A stretch of 64,000 bases of DNA from Consotaella salsifontis (GCF_900167365.1 NZ_FUXL01000009.1:1-64000), one strand, 5' to 3'; numbered from the stretch's first letter, positions 54,744 to 64,000 are shown. Program-made: numbers and translations. The notes: generated by a model not told the origin, from the letters alone.

Positions 54744-55799
54744 ATGCCGCAGCGCTCCGTCAGCCTCCTTAAGAAAAGCTTCGTCGTTCCGCAGGATCAC
54801 GAGCTCTTCAGGAATTGCCACGCCTCGACGCTCGTCCTCCTGCCGAACGGCGAGCGCCTCGTCGCCTTCTTCGGCGGGGAGCGGGAAGCCGCGGGCGACG
54901 TGGCGATCTGGCTGGTGCGCGGTGACGGCGAGAATTGGCAGCCGCCCCGCCGCCTGATGGCCGAGGACGGCCTCGCCCACTGGAACCCTGTTCTCATGGC
55001 AGAGGGCGAGACAGTCTGGCTGTTCTACAAGGTCGGCCCGACGGTCCACGATTGGACAACGCGCTGGAGCGTTTCCCACGACGGCGGCCAAAGCTGGTCG
55101 CCGCCCGAGGCGCTAGTGCCCGGCGATCCCGCGCCGCGCGGACCGGTCAAGAACAAGCTTCTCGCCATGTCGAATGGCGAGTGGCTGGCGCCGGCCTCGG
55201 TCGAAACGGCGACCCGCTGGGATGCCTTCGTCGACATCTCCGGCGACCGTGGCCGCTCCTGGCGGCGGGTGGACATCCCCCTGGAGCACCGCGCGGGCGG
55301 AACGGCCGAAAGCGGCAAGGCCATCTGGTCGGGGCTTTCCGAGGAGGCACTCTGGGAGAGCGATCCGGCGACCGTCTTCAAATGGGACGGCGTGATCCAG
55401 CCCTCCGCCTGGGAAGCGCCCGCCGGGCACATCCATATGCTGATGCGCTCGACGCGCGGTTTCCTCTACCGCACCGATTCCACCGATTTCGGCCGCAGCT
55501 GGACGAGTGCCTACTCGACCGAACTGCCGAACAACAACAGCGGTATCGATCTCGCCCGTTTGAACGACGGCACGCTGACCCTCGCCTTCAACCCCGTGAC
55601 GGGCAACTGGGCGCAGCGCAGCCCACTTTCCATCTCCCTCTCCGGCGATGGCGGCGAAGCCTTCGAGCGCCTTCTAGACCTCGAAACCCAGGAGGGCGAG
55701 TTCTCCTATCCCGCGATCATCGCGGACGGGGAGACGCTCCATGTCACCTATACTTTTAACAGGAAAAACATTGTCTACTGTAGCGTCGTTTTAAGATAA
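54744..55799 (+). CDS. Sialidase-like (BNR/Asp-box) protein, apparently cytoplasmic
   Basis: 351 aa six-bladed beta-propeller of the BNR_2 type. Four Asp-box motifs: SHDGGQSW (about 111-118), SGDRGRSW, STDFGRSW and a weaker SGDGGEAF. No signal peptide or membrane helix, so it would act inside the cell after uptake. Bacterial homologues near DapA-type lyases are annotated as exo-alpha-sialidases, but the FRIP motif is not seen, so specificity is open. An in-frame TTG at 54732 is an alternative start. Follows the lyase gene and precedes the TTT transporter genes. Confidence 0.82.
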   Translation: MPQRSVSLLKKSFVVPQDHELFRNCHASTLVLLPNGERLVAFFGGEREAAGDVAIWLVRGDGENWQPPRRLMAEDGLAHWNPVLMAEGETVWLFYKVGPTVHDWTTRWSVSHDGGQSWSPPEALVPGDPAPRGPVKNKLLAMSNGEWLAPASVETATRWDAFVDISGDRGRSWRRVDIPLEHRAGGTAESGKAIWSGLSEEALWESDPATVFKWDGVIQPSAWEAPAGHIHMLMRSTRGFLYRTDSTDFGRSWTSAYSTELPNNNSGIDLARLNDGTLTLAFNPVTGNWAQRSPLSISLSGDGGEAFERLLDLETQEGEFSYPAIIADGETLHVTYTFNRKNIVYCSVVLR

Positions 55800-55876
55800 C
55801 AAAATGCCCCTCCGCGCCGCAATTCTTCTGCGGACAATGCGGAGAGGAAACCAACAAGAACACCCAAGGAGAAGAC

Positions 55877-56854
55877 ATGCTCAAGACACTCGGATTGGTC
55901 TTCTGCGGAATGCTGGCGCTGGGCAGCGTCAGCGCTTCGGCGCAGGAAATTACCTACCCCAAGAAGAACATCACCGTCATCATCCCGAAGAACCCGGGTG
56001 GCGGCACCGACACCTCCGCGCGCCTGACGCTTGAATACGCCAAGAAGTATCTGCCGTCGGGCGTGATCTTCGTGCCCGAGAACAAGCCGGCGGGCAACGG
56101 CGTGACGGGTCTCATCGAGGCGGCGCGGGCGCGGCCGGACGGCCAGACCCTGGTCATGACCACGGTCGAACTGGCGATGTTCCCGCACCAGAACAAGTCG
56201 CCCGTGACCTACAAGGACTTCACCGGCCTTTTCGCGCCGATCGCCGATCCCTGCTCCATCGTCGTGCGGGCCGACAGCCCCTACAAGACCCTGCAGGAGT
56301 TCGTGGACGCGGCGAAGAAGCAGCCGGGTGAGCTCCAGGTCGCCAATTCCGGCACCGGCGCGATCTACGATCTGGCGACCATCAACATGGAGAACCAGCT
56401 CGGCATCAAGCTCAAGCACATCCCCTATTCGGATGGCATTGGCCCCGCAATCGCCTCGCTGGTCGGCGGCCATGTCGACGCGGTGATCACCACCCCGGGT
56501 GCCGCCAAGCCGCAGGTCGACGCCGGCGCGCTGCGGATTCTCGGCGTCATGGACTCCAAGCGCTTCGCCCTCTTCCCCGACGTGCCGACCTTCAACGAGG
56601 CTCTCGGCGCCGGCACCAACACCGAGATGCGCGCGTGGGCCGCTTTCGCGGCGCCGGCCAAGCTGCCGGAAGACGTGCGCAGCCAGCTCGACGCGGCCTT
56701 CAAGGCGGTGGCGGCCGATCCTGAGTTCCAGGAGGCCATGAAGAAGCAGGGTATCGTTCCCGGCGACATGGTGGGCGACGACGTCGACGCCATGATGAAG
56801 CAGGACCACGAACTCTACGGAAAGCTGATCGCCGAGTCCCAGAAGGCTCAGTAA
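55877..56854 (+). CDS. Tripartite tricarboxylate transporter receptor, TctC/Bug family
   Basis: 325 aa periplasmic receptor with signal peptide MLKTLGLVFCGMLALGSVSA cut near ASA-QE. Bug-type motifs: ITVIIPKNPGGGTDTSARL, VPENKPAGNGVTGLIEAARA and FPDVPTFNEA near the end. Known members bind dicarboxylates, tricarboxylates, aromatic acids and some sugar acids. Followed by tctB and tctA. Confidence 0.93.
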   Translation: MLKTLGLVFCGMLALGSVSASAQEITYPKKNITVIIPKNPGGGTDTSARLTLEYAKKYLPSGVIFVPENKPAGNGVTGLIEAARARPDGQTLVMTTVELAMFPHQNKSPVTYKDFTGLFAPIADPCSIVVRADSPYKTLQEFVDAAKKQPGELQVANSGTGAIYDLATINMENQLGIKLKHIPYSDGIGPAIASLVGGHVDAVITTPGAAKPQVDAGALRILGVMDSKRFALFPDVPTFNEALGAGTNTEMRAWAAFAAPAKLPEDVRSQLDAAFKAVAADPEFQEAMKKQGIVPGDMVGDDVDAMMKQDHELYGKLIAESQKAQ

Positions 56855-56917
56855 GCGACAGCGACACCACCGGGATCTGCGGCGCGCCATGCGCCGCAGA
56901 CTCCCTCGGAGCGGCCA

Positions 56918-57379
56918 ATGAGACATTACAACATCATGGTTGCAGGCCTATCGATCCTGATGGGCGGGGCAATCTTCTGGCTATCGCGCGATCTGACGGG
57001 TTTCAGCGAAACCGGCGTGCCCGGAGAGGCCTTCTGGCCGAGCATGATCGCCGGCCTTTTCATCCTGCTCGGGCTGCTCCAGCTCGCCGAAGTGGTCTTC
57101 TTCCCTTCGGTCAACGCGGGGCGCACGGTCGATCTTCACTCGGCCCCGGTGCGCACGAGCTACGTCGCCGCGCTCGTCGCGCTCGTCTTCGCGACGATCA
57201 TGACCTGGCTCGGCTTCATCATCGGCGCCGTGCTCTTCATTCCGGCCATCATGCTCTTGATGGGCGAGCGCCGGCCACTGCTGATCGTCGGCGCGACGGT
57301 GGCGATCGTCGCGGTCATCTGGTTCGTCTTCGTCAATTTCTTCAACATCACGCTGCCGGTGGCAGTGTTCTTCGAGTAA
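56918..57379 (+). CDS. Tripartite tricarboxylate transporter small subunit, TctB family
   Basis: 153 aa with four membrane helices (MVAGLSILMGGAIFWLS, ASMIAGLFILLGLLQLA-like segment, YVAALVALVFATIMTWLGFI, LLIVGATVAIVAVIWFVFVN). FWPSMIAGLF after the first loop is typical of TctB. Lies between tctC and tctA. Confidence 0.9.
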   Translation: MRHYNIMVAGLSILMGGAIFWLSRDLTGFSETGVPGEAFWPSMIAGLFILLGLLQLAEVVFFPSVNAGRTVDLHSAPVRTSYVAALVALVFATIMTWLGFIIGAVLFIPAIMLLMGERRPLLIVGATVAIVAVIWFVFVNFFNITLPVAVFFE

Positions 57380-57401
57380 GCGCGCCGGAGGCCCGAAAGT
57401 C

Positions 57402-58943
57402 ATGAGCGACCTTTACCAAGCTCTCGGCGTCGTCTTCGGCTACGAGGCGCTGCTTCTCACCTTTCTCGGCACCCTGGCCGGCATCATCATCGGAGCGCTG
57501 CCGGGGCTGACCGTCAACATGGGCATCGCCCTGCTGATGCCCCTGACCTTCACCTTCCAGGGCATGGGCGGCATCCTGATGCTGCTGGGTGTCTATTGCG
57601 GCGCCATTTATGGCGGCTCGATCAGCGCCATTCTCATCAACACGCCGGGCACCCCGGCATCGGCGGCCACCGTGCTCGACGGCTATCCGATGGCGCTGAA
57701 GGGCGAGGCGGGGCGCGCGCTCGGCCTTTCGACGGCGAGCTCCATGTTCGGCGGCCTTTTCAGCGCCGTGGCCCTGGTCGTCGTGGCGCCGCAGCTGGCC
57801 AAGGTCGCCACCGGCCTCTCCGCGCCGGACTATTTCGCCCTCGGCGTCTTCGGTATCTCCATCATCACCTCGGTGTCCTCCTCCTCGGTGATTAAGGGAC
57901 TGATCGGCGGTTGCATCGGGCTGTTCATCGCCACCATCGGACTCGATCCAATGACGGCGGGCATGCGCTTCACCTTCGGGTCGTACTACCTGATGGGCGG
58001 CATCTCGTTCGTGCCGATCCTCGTCGGCCTCTTTGCCTTCTCCCAGGCGCTGCTCGGCATCGAGGAAAACTGGATCGAGCGCAGGCAGCCGGGCGGCGCC
58101 CGCAAGGTGACGGCGCGGATCAGCCGGCTTTTGCCGAGCTGGGCGGACTTTAGGCGCGTCCTGCCCACCTATCTGCGGTCCTCGGTGATCGGCACGGCGA
58201 TCGGCACCATCCCCGGCACGGGCGGCGACATCGCCTCCTTCATTTCCTACACGGAGGCCAAGCGCTGGTCGAAGCACCCCGAGGAGTTCGGGCACGGCTC
58301 CATCGAGGGCGTCTCGGCGCCGGAGGCCGGCGCCAACGCCGTGGCGGGCGGCGCCATGGTGCCACTGATGACGCTCGGCATTCCCGGCGACGGCGCCACC
58401 GCTATCATGATGGGCGCGTTCATGGTGCAGGGCCTCTCCCTCGGGCCGTTGCTCTTCACCGAGCATCCGGTGGAGGTCAACACCATCTTCATCGGGCTCT
58501 TCCTCGCCAATCTGATGATGGGAATCCTCGGCTTCTCCGGCATCCGCATCTTCACCCGGGTGATGGCCGTGCCGCGCCAGATCCTGGTGCCGATCATCCT
58601 GGTCCTGTGCGCGGTCGGCTCCTACTCGGTCAACAACACCATGACCGACGTCTTCGTCATGATGATCGCCGGCATCTTCGGCTACATCATGCTGAAGCTC
58701 GACTTCTCGATGTCTCCCATCATCATCGGCATCATTCTCGGACCGATGGCGGAGAGCAACCTCAGGCGAGCCCTGACCATGTCCGACGGTGATTTCTCGA
58801 TCTTCGTCCGCAGCCCGGTCTGCGCGACCTTCCTGACGATCGCCCTTCTGACCCTCTTCCTGCCGATCGTCGGCCCGCGCATCAAGGCGTGGTGGCGCCT
58901 GCGTGGCGGAAACACCGCCGGCGACCCGTCGGCCGGCGTCTGA
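57402..58943 (+). CDS. Tripartite tricarboxylate transporter large subunit, TctA family
   Basis: 513 aa with about 11-12 membrane helices. Signatures: GIIIGALPGLTVNMGIALLMPL, YGGSISAILINTPGTPASAATVLDGYPMA and TLGIPGDGATAIMMGAFMVQGLSLGPLLF. Cotransports solute with H+ or Na+ in known cases. It ends the transporter genes and is followed by the isomerase-like gene. Confidence 0.95.
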   Translation: MSDLYQALGVVFGYEALLLTFLGTLAGIIIGALPGLTVNMGIALLMPLTFTFQGMGGILMLLGVYCGAIYGGSISAILINTPGTPASAATVLDGYPMALKGEAGRALGLSTASSMFGGLFSAVALVVVAPQLAKVATGLSAPDYFALGVFGISIITSVSSSSVIKGLIGGCIGLFIATIGLDPMTAGMRFTFGSYYLMGGISFVPILVGLFAFSQALLGIEENWIERRQPGGARKVTARISRLLPSWADFRRVLPTYLRSSVIGTAIGTIPGTGGDIASFISYTEAKRWSKHPEEFGHGSIEGVSAPEAGANAVAGGAMVPLMTLGIPGDGATAIMMGAFMVQGLSLGPLLFTEHPVEVNTIFIGLFLANLMMGILGFSGIRIFTRVMAVPRQILVPIILVLCAVGSYSVNNTMTDVFVMMIAGIFGYIMLKLDFSMSPIIIGIILGPMAESNLRRALTMSDGDFSIFVRSPVCATFLTIALLTLFLPIVGPRIKAWWRLRGGNTAGDPSAGV

Positions 58944-59059
58944 CCTAAAATGGCCGGCGCCTGGCGCGCCGCCTCCCTTCTCGATCAATGCCGGCGAACC
59001 TCGCGAGAGGCGGCCTCGGAAGGCTTCAAACCGGCAATTCACCTCATGGGACAAAGCCA

Positions 59060-60685
59060 ATGAACGACCGAACGACAATCGTAATGGTGGCCAGCGGCGA
59101 CCTCAGGCCGAGCGCGAACGAGACGTGCTGGCCGACCCAGGAAGCAATGGAGGCACAGCTCACGGCCGCCATCGAGCGCCTTGGCGGCAAGGTCGAGCGT
59201 GGCCACGCCTACGATCCGGTGCGCAAGCACGGCTTCATCGCCAGCCAGAAGGAAGGGCTGGAGGTCTTCTCCAAGATCGACCCGAACGCGCCGCTCATCG
59301 TCGCCGAGTCGGTCTGGCAGTATTCCCAGCACGTCCTGGCCGGCCTCATCGCCCACAAGGGCCCGATCCTCACCGTCGCCAACTGGTCCGGCACCTGGCC
59401 CGGCCTCGTCGGCCTCCTGAACCTTAACGGCTCGCTGACCAAGGCTGGCGTCGCATACTCCACGCTGTGGAGCGAGACATTCGAGGACGAATGGTTCGTC
59501 GGCAAGCTCAAGCAGTGGCTCGAGGTCGGCAAGGTCGGCCACGACACCAGCCATGTGCATGCCTATGCGGGATCGCAGGACGCAGAGGCCGCGGCGCTCG
59601 CCAGGACCATCGCCGACGATCTCAGGACCCGCCGCTCCATCATGGGCATCTTCGACGAGGGCTGCATGGGCATGTACAATGCCATCATCCCAGACGAGCT
59701 GCTCTTCCCGCTGGGCGTGTTCAAGGAGCGGCTGTCGCAGTCGGCGCTCTACCATGCCACGACCCAGGTGCCCGAGGAGGAGGCGAAGGCCGCCTTCGAC
59801 TGGCTGGTGGCGAAGGGTCTCAAGTTCCACTTCGGCACAGACGGCGCCAAGGAGCTGACGCCCGACCAGGTCGTGACCCAGTGCAAGATGTACATTGCCG
59901 CCGTTCGCATGGCCGAGACCTTCGGCTGCGAGACCATCGGCATCCAGTATCAGCAGGGCCTCAAGGACCTTCTCCCCGCCTCCGACCTGGTGGAAGGCCT
60001 CCTCAACAACGACGACCGCCCGCCGGTGACGGGCGCCGACGGCAAGATCATCCGTGACGGCAAGGCGGTGGTCCACTTCAACGAGGTGGACGAGTGCGCC
60101 GGCCTCGACGCGCTGATGACCAACCGCATCCACCGCGCGCTAGGCCAGCCGGTGGAAACGACGCTGCACGACTTGCGCTGGGGCGACGTCGATCGCTCCG
60201 GCTCGACGGACGATTACGTCTGGGTGTTCGAGATTTCCGGCGCCGTGCCCGCCGCCCATCATGAGGGCGGCTATGCCGGCTCCTCCTCCATGCGCCAGCC
60301 GCCGATGTTCTTCCCCTTCGGCGGCGGCACGCTGCGAGGCGTCGCGAAGGCCGGCGAGCTCGTCTGGTCGCGCATCTTCATCGAGAACGGCCAGCTCAAG
60401 ATGGATATCGGCCGCGGCAAGGCCGTCACCCTGCCCGAGGAAGAGAGCGAGCGCCGCTGGAAGCTGACGGACTATGCTTGGCCGATCATGCACGGCGTCC
60501 TTTACGGCGTCTCCAGGGATCAGATGATGGCCCGTCACAAGGCGAACCACATCCAGGTGGTCTACGCCACGGACGCGGCGGCGGCCGACAAGGCCATGCG
60601 CGCAAAAGCCGCGCTGGCCGCCGAACTCGGCCTCGAGGTGGCGCTCTGCGGCACCGCCGCCGACGGCTCGCCGCTTCGCGGCTGA
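59060..60685 (+). CDS. L-fucose isomerase-family protein
   Basis: 541 aa. The order of domains and segments [43 protein letters not shown] (catalytic Glu region), [19 protein letters not shown] and [20 protein letters not shown] follow the FucI/AraA-related aldose-ketose isomerase family, Mn2+-dependent. Length is near the 590 aa of FucI. Paired with a ribulokinase-like kinase it should convert an aldose to a ketose for phosphorylation. ATG 59060 (MNDRTTIVM) is chosen; an upstream in-frame ATG at 58988 is unlikely. Confidence 0.83.
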   Translation: MNDRTTIVMVASGDLRPSANETCWPTQEAMEAQLTAAIERLGGKVERGHAYDPVRKHGFIASQKEGLEVFSKIDPNAPLIVAESVWQYSQHVLAGLIAHKGPILTVANWSGTWPGLVGLLNLNGSLTKAGVAYSTLWSETFEDEWFVGKLKQWLEVGKVGHDTSHVHAYAGSQDAEAAALARTIADDLRTRRSIMGIFDEGCMGMYNAIIPDELLFPLGVFKERLSQSALYHATTQVPEEEAKAAFDWLVAKGLKFHFGTDGAKELTPDQVVTQCKMYIAAVRMAETFGCETIGIQYQQGLKDLLPASDLVEGLLNNDDRPPVTGADGKIIRDGKAVVHFNEVDECAGLDALMTNRIHRALGQPVETTLHDLRWGDVDRSGSTDDYVWVFEISGAVPAAHHEGGYAGSSSMRQPPMFFPFGGGTLRGVAKAGELVWSRIFIENGQLKMDIGRGKAVTLPEEESERRWKLTDYAWPIMHGVLYGVSRDQMMARHKANHIQVVYATDAAAADKAMRAKAALAAELGLEVALCGTAADGSPLRG

Positions 60686-60798
60686 CGGGCTGACCAACCG
60701 ACGACCCTCCGCCCGAACGACAGGACTTGCCGTTCGGGCGGATCGGCTTCAAGAGTGCGCTCCAGGAGACTGTGGGGACAGCGAAGGGGGACCTGAAC

Positions 60799-62436
60799 AT
60801 GGCGGATCATTTCATCGGAATCGATGTCGGCACGGGCAGCGCGCGGGCGGGCGTATTCGACAGCGAAGGCCGGCTACTCGCCTCCGCCAAGCGCGCCATC
60901 TCGATCTGGCGCGAGGAAGGCGACATCGTCGAGCAGTCGTCGAACGACGTCTGGCAGGCCGTGGTGTTCTCGGTCCGGGAAGCGATGCGCCAGTCAGGCG
61001 TCGCGCCTGAGGACGTCAAGGGCCTCGGCTTCGATGCCACCTGCTCGCTCGTCGTGCTGGACGGCGAGGGCCGCCCCCTGCCGGTCGGCCCCTCCGAGGA
61101 CCCCGAGCGCAACATCATCGTGTGGATGGACCACCGCGCCCTGGATCAGGCGCAGCGCATCAACGCCGGCGGCTACGACGTCCTGCGCTATGTCGGCGGC
61201 AGAATCTCGCCGGAAATGGAGACGCCCAAGCTCTTGTGGCTCAAGGAGAACCGGCCGCAGGTCTTCGGCGCGGCGGCGCACTTCTTCGATCTTGCCGACT
61301 ATCTCTCCTGGCGCGCCACCGGCTCGACCAACCGCTCCGTTTGCACCGTCACGTGCAAATGGACCTATCTCGCCCACGAGAAGCGCTGGGACGCAGGCTA
61401 CTTCAAGGCCATCGGCCTCGGCGAGCTCGCCGAGAACGACTTTGCTCGCATCGGCACCGAGGTCGTCGACATTGCGACCCCCCTGGGCAACGGATTGACG
61501 ACTGATGCCGCCGAGGAACTGGGGCTGGCGCCGGGAACGCCCGTCGGCGCGTCGCTGATCGACGCCCATAGCGGGGGCGTCGGCACCTTCGCCGGCCGCC
61601 GGGCCGATGGCACGACGCTCGCCCCCGAGCGCCAGATGGCCCTGATCATGGGCACATCGGCCTGCGCCATGACGCTGTCGCGCGAGGCGACCTTCGTCGA
61701 CGGCGTCTGGGGCCCCTATTCCGGCGCGATGGTTCCCGGCTTCTGGCTGCTGGAGGGCGGACAGTCCGCCTATGGCGCGGCGCTCGACCATCTCGTCACG
61801 CTGCATCCGGCCTACCCGACGGTGAAGGCGGCGGCCGATACCGCCGGCCAATCGCTGCCGGCCTATCTCGAAGCACAGGCTCTGGCGCTCGCCGGCTCCC
61901 TGGAGGAGGCCGCCCTCCTGGCGCGTTCCGTCCATGTCGTGCCGGAATTCCTCGGCAACCGCGCGCCCTATGCGGACCCCGAGGCGACGGCCGTGATCGA
62001 TGGTCTCGGCCTCGACGCGAGCCCGGCGAGCCTCGTGCGCCTCTATGTCGCCGGCCTTTGCGGCCTCTGCTACGGCACGCGCCAGATCGTCGCGGCCGAA
62101 CAGGCGAAGGGCGTTCCGCTGGACACGCTGGTCGTCAGCGGCGGGGCGGCGGTGAGCCCGCTCTTCCGCCAGATCCTCGCCGATGCGACCGGCCTTGCAG
62201 TGGCGCTGCCGCAGACGAGCGAGCCGGTGCTTCTGGGCGGCGCGATCGTCGGCGCGGTCGCCGCCGGCGCCTATCCCTCGATCGAGGCGGCGGCAGGCGC
62301 CATGTCGCGCATCAAGGAGACGATCTCGCCAGCAGGCGGGAGCGTCGCGGCGTTCCATGAGGCGAAGTTCAAGGCATTCTGCCTGCTTCAGGATGCCGAC
62401 CGCGAGATTCGCGGCCTGATGCGCGCCGCCGGCTAA
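60799..62436 (+). CDS. FGGY-family ribulokinase-like pentulose kinase
   Basis: 545 aa. HFIGIDVGTGSARAGVFDSEG is the phosphate-binding opening with the G-T-G-S-A-R-A signature of ribulokinases; VWMDHRALDQAQRIN, LIDAHSGGVGTFAG (catalytic Asp) and LVVSGGAAVSPLFRQILAD complete the fold. Longer than glycerol or xylulose kinases, as expected for ribulokinases and the FGGY/YpCarbK group. It phosphorylates the ketose from the isomerase encoded upstream. Last gene of the operon starting at 53735. Confidence 0.9.
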   Translation: MADHFIGIDVGTGSARAGVFDSEGRLLASAKRAISIWREEGDIVEQSSNDVWQAVVFSVREAMRQSGVAPEDVKGLGFDATCSLVVLDGEGRPLPVGPSEDPERNIIVWMDHRALDQAQRINAGGYDVLRYVGGRISPEMETPKLLWLKENRPQVFGAAAHFFDLADYLSWRATGSTNRSVCTVTCKWTYLAHEKRWDAGYFKAIGLGELAENDFARIGTEVVDIATPLGNGLTTDAAEELGLAPGTPVGASLIDAHSGGVGTFAGRRADGTTLAPERQMALIMGTSACAMTLSREATFVDGVWGPYSGAMVPGFWLLEGGQSAYGAALDHLVTLHPAYPTVKAAADTAGQSLPAYLEAQALALAGSLEEAALLARSVHVVPEFLGNRAPYADPEATAVIDGLGLDASPASLVRLYVAGLCGLCYGTRQIVAAEQAKGVPLDTLVVSGGAAVSPLFRQILADATGLAVALPQTSEPVLLGGAIVGAVAAGAYPSIEAAAGAMSRIKETISPAGGSVAAFHEAKFKAFCLLQDADREIRGLMRAAG

Positions 62437-62541
62437 AGCATTTTCCGGTGAAAATAGGTTCACCTTCAATGCTCTAGGCCTTTGACCCATGAGCAATTCC
62501 GGACGCAAAGCCGCTTCACGCTTTTGCTGGATTTGCTCTAG
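62435..62541. repeat. Interspersed palindromic repeat of Hyphomicrobiales type
   Basis: Begins AAAGCATTTTCCGGTGAAAA (first hairpin, closing at AATGCTCTA near 62477) and continues with GAGCAATTCCGGACGCAAAG through TTTGCTCTAGG (62491-62541, second hairpin). From memory this is a short repeat family scattered in intergenic DNA of Rhizobiales. It sits between convergent genes, where such repeats may act as transcript ends. Confidence 0.65.
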
Positions 62542-62599
62542 GCGCAGACGAACCTGGCGGCGCGGCAGCGACCATTGCCGGCGCGCCGCCCGTGGCGCT

Positions 62600-63478
62600 C
62601 TATCGCTCCAGATCGCGGAATCGGCTCGGCGGCAGGCCGACCACGCGCTTGAAATCACGTGAAAAATAGAGCGGATCCTCGTAGCCGACCCGCCGCGCGA
62701 TGACGCCGATGGACTCGTCCGTCTCCACCAGAAGCCGTTTGGCCTGGGCGATTCGGTATCCGCGGAGCCAAGCGTTCGGGGTCTGGCCGAAGGCCAGCTT
62801 GAACAGTCTAAAGAGATGGGACTTGCTAACCCGGCAGGTTTCGGCGAAGCGCTCCGTGGTCCAGACATCATTGTAGTGGAGATGCATCTCCTGCATGAGC
62901 CCGGCCAGGCCGCGATGTCCGGCGACGGCCGGCTCCAGGGCGCGGGTGCTGCGGCTGTCGATCAGCCTTTCCATCAGCCCCGCGGCGGTCCGCTCCGTGG
63001 CGGCCGCAGCTACCAGGGAATGCTGCTGGATCTGACCGAGCGCCTCCTCAAAAAGCCGGCGCACGTCATCCGGTGTGGCGAAGCGAAACACCGGGTCGCT
63101 GTCCACCGACAGTACCGTCGCCAGCCGCCCGAGGTTCGGGCTTTCAATCCGCAGCCACAGAATATCCCAGGGATTGGCCGGATCGGGATAATGAGCATGG
63201 GGGCGCTCGACAGGTAGCCAGACGAGTTGCCCCGCCTCGACACGGGCAAGCGTCGCTGCGATCCGCACATAACCGGCACCCTCCAGACAGAAGATGAACT
63301 CATGGCCGGGCACGCTGGCGCGCTCGATCCGGTAGTCCGCCCCCGCCATGATCCACCCGGCCCTGAGCAGCCGATAGTTGAAAGGATTGGTGCGGTTGTC
63401 GAGGCCGGAATAGTAGGAGTTGACGATCCGGGTGACCCTCAGGCTGCGGCGCAAGGCGCCCTCCGCACTCGCCGGCAT
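62600..63478 (-). CDS. AraC-family transcriptional regulator
   Basis: 292 aa. The cupin sensor in the N-terminal half (GHEFIFCLEGAGYVRIAATL, QLVWLPVERPHAHYPDP) is followed by two HTH motifs (TTERFAETCRVSKSHLFRLF and SIGVIARRVGYEDPLYFSRDFKRVVGLPPS). The gene is transcribed away from a second DapA/NanA-family gene on the same strand and convergent with the kinase operon; it may control either. Confidence 0.92.
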   Translation of the reverse strand: MPASAEGALRRSLRVTRIVNSYYSGLDNRTNPFNYRLLRAGWIMAGADYRIERASVPGHEFIFCLEGAGYVRIAATLARVEAGQLVWLPVERPHAHYPDPANPWDILWLRIESPNLGRLATVLSVDSDPVFRFATPDDVRRLFEEALGQIQQHSLVAAAATERTAAGLMERLIDSRSTRALEPAVAGHRGLAGLMQEMHLHYNDVWTTERFAETCRVSKSHLFRLFKLAFGQTPNAWLRGYRIAQAKRLLVETDESIGVIARRVGYEDPLYFSRDFKRVVGLPPSRFRDLER

Positions 63479-63620
63479 CCTCGTCGCCCCCTCCTACGAC
63501 CACCCTTCGGTACGCAACGCGACAGGTGCCATCACCCCATCGAGTCGTTCCGCCCTCGAATTATCGAACATGATGCCGACCGCTTTGCAACAGCGGCCCA
63601 TTGGAACGCAGGACGCGGGC

Positions 63621-64000
63621 TCAAAGAACGCCGCTCGCCAACAGCGCCCGCCGAACCACCTCCGCGTGCTCGGGCTGCAGCGGGGTCGCCGGCGCCAGAA
63701 CTGTCGTGGCGTCGCAGACGCCGGCCTGGCGCATCGCCTCCTTCACGACGGCGTAAAACGGGCTTTCGATCGCATAGAGATGGGGAACGTGGACGAGCTT
63801 CTGTTGCCAGGCGACGGACGCCCCATAGTCACCCGCGCGATAGGCCTCGTAAAGGCGGCAGGTAAGCTGGGGCGCAAAATTGGCCGAGGCGGGCACACAG
63901 CCATCGCCGCCCATGATCAGCGTTCCGAAGAGATACTCGTCGTAGCCCGCGAAGACGCGAAAGTCCGGCCGCTGGGGCTTGATCAGGTGAATGGCGCGGC
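63621..64000 (-). CDS. Second DapA/NanA-family lyase (partial)
   Basis: Only the C-terminal 126 codons are in the window; the start lies beyond the right edge. FRVFAGYDEYLFGTLIMGGD and GCVPASANFAPQLTCRLYEA correspond to the strand-8 and helix region of dihydrodipicolinate synthase/N-acetylneuraminate lyase enzymes (G-x-G-x-(I/V)-S-x-x-x-N-x-x-P). It ends upstream of the AraC gene and probably shares its locus. Confidence 0.85.
   Translation of the reverse strand, partial: RAIHLIKPQRPDFRVFAGYDEYLFGTLIMGGDGCVPASANFAPQLTCRLYEAYRAGDYGASVAWQQKLVHVPHLYAIESPFYAVVKEAMRQAGVCDATTVLAPATPLQPEHAEVVRRALLASGVL

Noticed and set aside
57348-59078. 576-codon minus-strand frame rich in His, Asp and Arg
   Set aside because: Antisense shadow of tctA, whose membrane protein motifs are clear.
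60994-62871. 625-codon minus-strand frame
   Set aside because: Antisense to the FGGY kinase and then running into the AraC gene in another frame; no family motif.

Overview
The window looks like chromosomal DNA of a high-GC alphaproteobacterium of the order Hyphomicrobiales (Rhizobiales). Three things support this: the long core block lnt / XRE regulator / metK / trmB joined to corC / ybeY / phoH / miaB / plsC / rimI / tsaB / nfuA / usp / trpS; the abundance of TRAP, TTT and ABC solute-transport cassettes; and an interspersed palindromic repeat (62435-62541) of a type that I recall as common in this order. The genus cannot be resolved from the sequence alone.

Layout. (1) 1-4010: a sugar locus with an ABC substrate-binding protein (cut by the window edge), a DeoC/LacD-like aldolase, an FGGY kinase and a GntR regulator. 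Three near-identical 12-bp operators sit at the two divergent promoters and at the regulator's own promoter. (2) 4129-6015: a CRISPR array with 29 type I-C-like repeats, transcribed leftwards, with no cas gene anywhere in the window. (3) 6284-12283: a LacI-controlled, self-contained glucose-type PTS (EIIA-HPr-EI fusion plus a PtsG-like IICB carrying a second IIB-like domain that lacks the phosphorylated cysteine). This is unusual in an order that mostly has only the nitrogen PTS. (4) 12379-16063: oxidoreductase, trehalose phosphatase, a type I (E. coli-like) MurB and TrmB. (5) 16060-30508: the core housekeeping block, all on the minus strand, interrupted only by an old-yellow-enzyme/HxlR pair between corC and lnt.

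(6) 30756-38980 is the most unusual part. A SIS-domain sugar-phosphate enzyme and an AraC regulator are divergent from a TRAP transporter, followed by two tandem paralogues of the Dit1/PvcA (isocyanide synthase) superfamily with an atypical ROK-family kinase between them. I know of no described pathway with this gene set. PvcA-type enzymes join an amino group to ribulose 5-phosphate, so coupling them to sugar kinase, sugar isomerase and sugar-acid/sugar uptake genes is chemically suggestive. The product or substrate cannot be read from the sequence. The cluster ends at a strong hairpin next to a both-ends-truncated ABC ATPase remnant, which suggests it landed in an older ABC sugar locus.

(7) 39302-47260: a TIM-barrel aldolase, an NmrA/HxlR pair, and a polyol-type operon (ADP-dependent kinase homologue, polyol ABC binding protein without its permeases, SDR dehydrogenase, DeoR regulator). 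(8) 47340-51882: an OmpR-type two-component system divergent from a secreted EF-hand protein, where sensor and EF-hand protein share Met/Gly-rich stretches, plus an isoprenylcysteine-methyltransferase-like membrane protein and a DsbA-like thioredoxin. (9) 52042-64000: LacI regulator, DapA/NanA-family lyase, cytoplasmic Asp-box sialidase-like protein, TctCBA tripartite transporter, fucose-isomerase-like protein, ribulokinase-like FGGY kinase, AraC regulator and the end of a second DapA/NanA-family lyase. These together look like uptake and breakdown of an acidic or unusual sugar.
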